Below, in pieces: positions 61,823-64,000 of a stretch of DNA of 64,000 nucleotides (the first letter of the stretch is position 1; every line of letters begins with the position of its first letter). The notes beneath the pieces are model-generated. The model saw only the letters and a list, made by a program, of their open reading frames with translations, had not been told where the DNA came from and ran no database searches. The position numbers and the translations under genes are program-made. Origin of the DNA: Oreocharis arfaki (Eukaryota; Chordata; Aves; Passeriformes; Paramythiidae); assembly GCA_013398015.1 (NCBI GenBank), contig VZRR01004731.1, forward strand, positions 593,588-657,587. The letters are read 5' to 3'.

Positions 61823-62041
61823 CTTGGTTCAGATCCAGCCTCCTGGGAGCAGCTCCTGGCAGCAATGCATAATGCTCTGCTCCCCGGGCAGCGGAGCCCG
61901 AGGTGTCCCACTCTGGCGCGGCCCGGCCAGGGCCCCGCAGGGCATCGTGCGTACCAGGGGTGAAGAAAGTCCCTGCATTCTCCACGCAGGCCACCAACAG
62001 CACCATGCGGGCCACCTCCCTGGCACACGTGTCCACGGCTT
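61823..62041 (-). CDS. Candidate exon at island edge, unrecognised protein
   Basis: 219-nt minus-strand candidate, acceptor ..TTTCTCATCTGCCAAACCGTCAG| and donor GAACCAAG|GTACCC, phase 1 at both ends. It reads AVDTCAREVARMVLLVACVE, then NAGTFFTPGTHDA, and ends ...RRLDLNQ. About half the codons begin with G (GCC, GTG, GAG, GAC), higher than GC content alone should give. The frame is open further (62069-61578). It lies about 700 bp upstream of the proposed untranslated first exon on the same strand, so it would need another transcript. A plus-strand frame here, with ACCATGC at 62003, is an alternative reading. High GC weakens the argument. Confidence 0.22.
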
Positions 62042-62069
62042 CTGACGGTTTGGCAGATGAGAAACCCAC

Positions 62070-63420
62070 CCAAAACGTTTGATATAAAATAATACAGAAG
62101 AGGCAGGATGCTAGCTGTTAGCAGGACCACGAATATAGCAAAATACAGAAACTGCTCCTAGATCTTGAAGTATTATGTAGGCATTTATAAAACAAGCCAC
62201 TTCACAATAGATTAACCAAATGATACTAGGTAGAGAAGAAAAATAAAGAGCAACATGTGTGTTCTGCAACTTGAAATACAAATTCCAGCACTACACATTT
62301 CTGGAAATTTTAAGCACTTGCTGACTTTCTTTCCCTTGACTGAAATGGAAGCAAAATGGTATTCAGCATTAGGCAAATGCTTATGAGCTTTCCTACAGAG
62401 GAATACTTCTCTGAACCCAGAACCAAGTGCCCAGGATAAACTATTCTTGGCTTTTGCCACCTCACCAGCAAAATGAAATACATTGTCTTCAGATATTCTG
62501 ATCCATCATCCCACACAACAAGGAATCTGGTGGAAATGCCCAGCATTTCACAAACCTCCATTATATTTCCAAAGAATGAATGTACAGGAAATAAGGGTAA
62601 CTCTCATCTGGATTCTGATGTGAATGTGTGTTTCAAAGCAAAAGCTATTTCAGCTGTCAGCCTTCTTGGGACAGATGTATTTACTCAGCTGCAAAAGGAG
62701 TACTGTGTCACCAAACATCAAAAAAGGGTGGGAGTTTAAATTTCAACACAACAGGAATAATTTACCTCCTGAATAACAAGCTACTGCTACAAGTACCTGG
62801 CAGGAATAGAAAATGAACACAGTTTTCTCTCCCTGTTACGAAAACGACATAAGAGGGCCTTTCCAAGTATATTTCACAAGAGCAGCAACATAGCAAACCC
62901 ACTCACCTCTCCAGGAGACCATTGCTAACAAGGCATGATGCAAACAAAGCTGTTCAACTTCCAATGAAGCAGGAAGCACTCTGTTCTGGCAGCTTCTCCA
63001 CCACATCAAACACACTAACATTGCTTTTATCAAATATTATTTTTCTCCCCTATTTATGTTACGTTCAGTTCCCCAGACCTCAAGCACTCCAGCAACTTGC
63101 CTAAATTTTCTTTTGAGTACAAGAGACCAAACTGAAAGTTAAGCTGGATTTGACCACTGAATGGGGGCTTTCAATGTTTAAATGAACAAGCAGCCTGTGA
63201 AGGGCTTGTTTATTACGGGGGCTGGCTGCTGCTCTGGTTAAGCAACTGGAAGATGACAACAAAATGTAAACTAGGAGAGGATTATTTTTCTTGTTTGCCG
63301 AAGAGATTATAGCTAGCAAAGCTCTCAACAAGAAGGAAGGACTTGAAGGATCAGGGCCTCCATGTTAGCCTTGGCCATACTGCACGTAAAGAAAGTTCCT
63401 GTGCTTATTTTGCCCTTCCT
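62070..63420. other. Inter-island spacer
   Basis: About 1.35 kb of AT-moderate sequence between the two islands. A strong minus-strand donor (GGAGAG|GTGAGTGG, exon end 62907) has an acceptor only 18 nt upstream. No recognised gene. Confidence 0.4.
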
Positions 63421-63476
63421 ACCGTCACCTCGGAGCACACGAGGTTAGCGAAGGCTCGGAGTGGCTCTACTTACAC

Positions 63477-63519
63477 ATGGCCACAGCCACTTCCCAAGCC
63501 GCTCCGGTAACTCCGAGCG
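63477..63519 (+). CDS. Candidate first coding exon (plus strand)
   Basis: ATG at 63477 (G at +4, C at -3) opens 14 codons, MATATSQAAPVTPS, then one base to donor GAGCG|GTGAGT (phase 1). Location in a CpG island, an Ala/Thr/Ser/Pro N-terminus and a consensus donor are what a first coding exon looks like. If real, the rest of the gene lies to the right of the window. The frame also stays open past the donor. Not recognised. Confidence 0.22.
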
Positions 63520-63956
63520 GTGAGTGCAGCCTGGCACTACTCTCCTGGGACAGACCGGGCTCCCAGGGAGCGAACCGACAAACCGTGTTTGGCAAATCCT
63601 GCTCGCAGTGGGCCCAGGCTCTGCGTGGGTTCTCTCACCGACCCAGGCGAACGGGCTTTCCTTTGGAGAGTGGGTGCCGCGAGTGTGCCGCTCTGCCCTC
63701 TGACCCACAGCCCCGTCACTCGGCCAGCCATCGCCACCTACTGTCACTGTTATCTCTTACAGCAAAATTTTAAAAAGAAACACGCGGGGAGCGCCGCTTT
63801 CCACTAGAGACCACGAGGCAAGGCGGGGCTCGGCACCTCCAGCTTCTCGCGGCTCTTGCCCGTTGTCGCACGGCGGGGACAGCCGGGGAGCAGCACCTGG
63901 GCACCTCACTAACCCTTTCAGGGAAAGCCTGCCCGGACGCGCCTCTCCTGCCTTAC

Positions 63957-64000
63957 CGCAGGGCAGGGCGCGGGGGTAAGGGAAAAACAAAGGCCGCCCC
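63957..64000 (-). other. Possible minus-strand first exon 3' part (truncated)
   Basis: Minus strand reads CGCCCTGCCCTGCG|GTAAGGC, exon end 63957. The exon would extend beyond the window. The donor has the same CG|GTAAGG form as the one in island 1. Confidence 0.25.

Larger units (their letters stand above)
60480..61950. promoter_or_regulatory. CpG island 1, probable promoter
   Basis: About 1.4 kb, very GC- and CpG-rich, with the densest part at 60540-61480. It includes long C/G runs and a sequenced ambiguity (N) at 61411. Long open frames on both strands are caused by the composition and are not treated as genes. On the minus strand a donor at 61130 and a TTTAAA box at 61582-61577 suggest transcription leftwards into the window. 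Vertebrate CpG islands of this size usually mark promoters (established knowledge). The gene itself is not identified. Confidence 0.85.
63425..64000. promoter_or_regulatory. CpG island 2, probable promoter (partial)
   Basis: GC- and CpG-rich from about 63425 to the window end, so truncated here. Donors occur on both strands: plus GAGCG|GTGAGT at 63519 and minus CCTGCG|GTAAGG at 63957. This may be a bidirectional promoter or an alternative promoter of the gene starting in island 1. Confidence 0.8.

Noticed and set aside
1..64000. tRNA, rRNA, CRISPR array, LTR pairs or viral insertions
   Set aside because: I looked for and did not see clover-leaf tRNA boxes, regularly spaced repeats, paired LTRs or recognisable viral genes. 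A short or highly diverged copy could escape reading by eye.

Overview
The window looks like avian nuclear DNA. The main reason is four truncated 3' ends of CR1 LINEs, with the (ATTCTATGA)-like termini typical of birds. Other signs are sparse repeats, short microsatellites, MIR-like relics and several decayed copies of a palindromic repeat I associate with sauropsids. There are no operons, CRISPR arrays or prokaryotic genes. I recognise no known protein anywhere, so no gene symbols are given.

Layout. Most of the window (about 2-60 kb) is AT-moderate, CpG-poor sequence that reads as intron or intergenic DNA. Two strong CpG islands lie at the right end, about 60.48-61.95 kb and 63.42-64.0 kb (the second runs off the window). 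A small CpG cluster sits at about 27.1-27.3 kb. Island 1 holds a good minus-strand splice donor at 61130, so it is probably the first exon and promoter of a gene reading leftwards. Island 2 holds a donor of the same shape on the minus strand (63957) and a plus-strand ATG exon with a GTGAGT donor (63477-63519), so it may be bidirectional.

Candidate exons found by hand. A minus-strand set (27347-27239, 11944-11902, 11744-11637, 3729-3683, 3085-2928, polyA signal 2781-2776) has compatible phases from ATG to stop, 154 codons. A plus-strand pair (884-1009 and 1120-1257, polyA signal 1757-1762) would be the tail of a gene entering from the left. The two would converge about 1 kb apart. An isolated plus-strand exon candidate (42404-42612) has strong codon periodicity. 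These are hypotheses: vertebrate introns are full of pseudo-exons, I chose some acceptors to fit phase, and no homology or transcript evidence was available.

I found no clear new system. The best leads are the internal CpG-cluster first exon at 27 kb, the plus-strand exon pair with an in-frame heptad duplication, and the coding-like exons at 42.4 kb and 61.8-62.0 kb.
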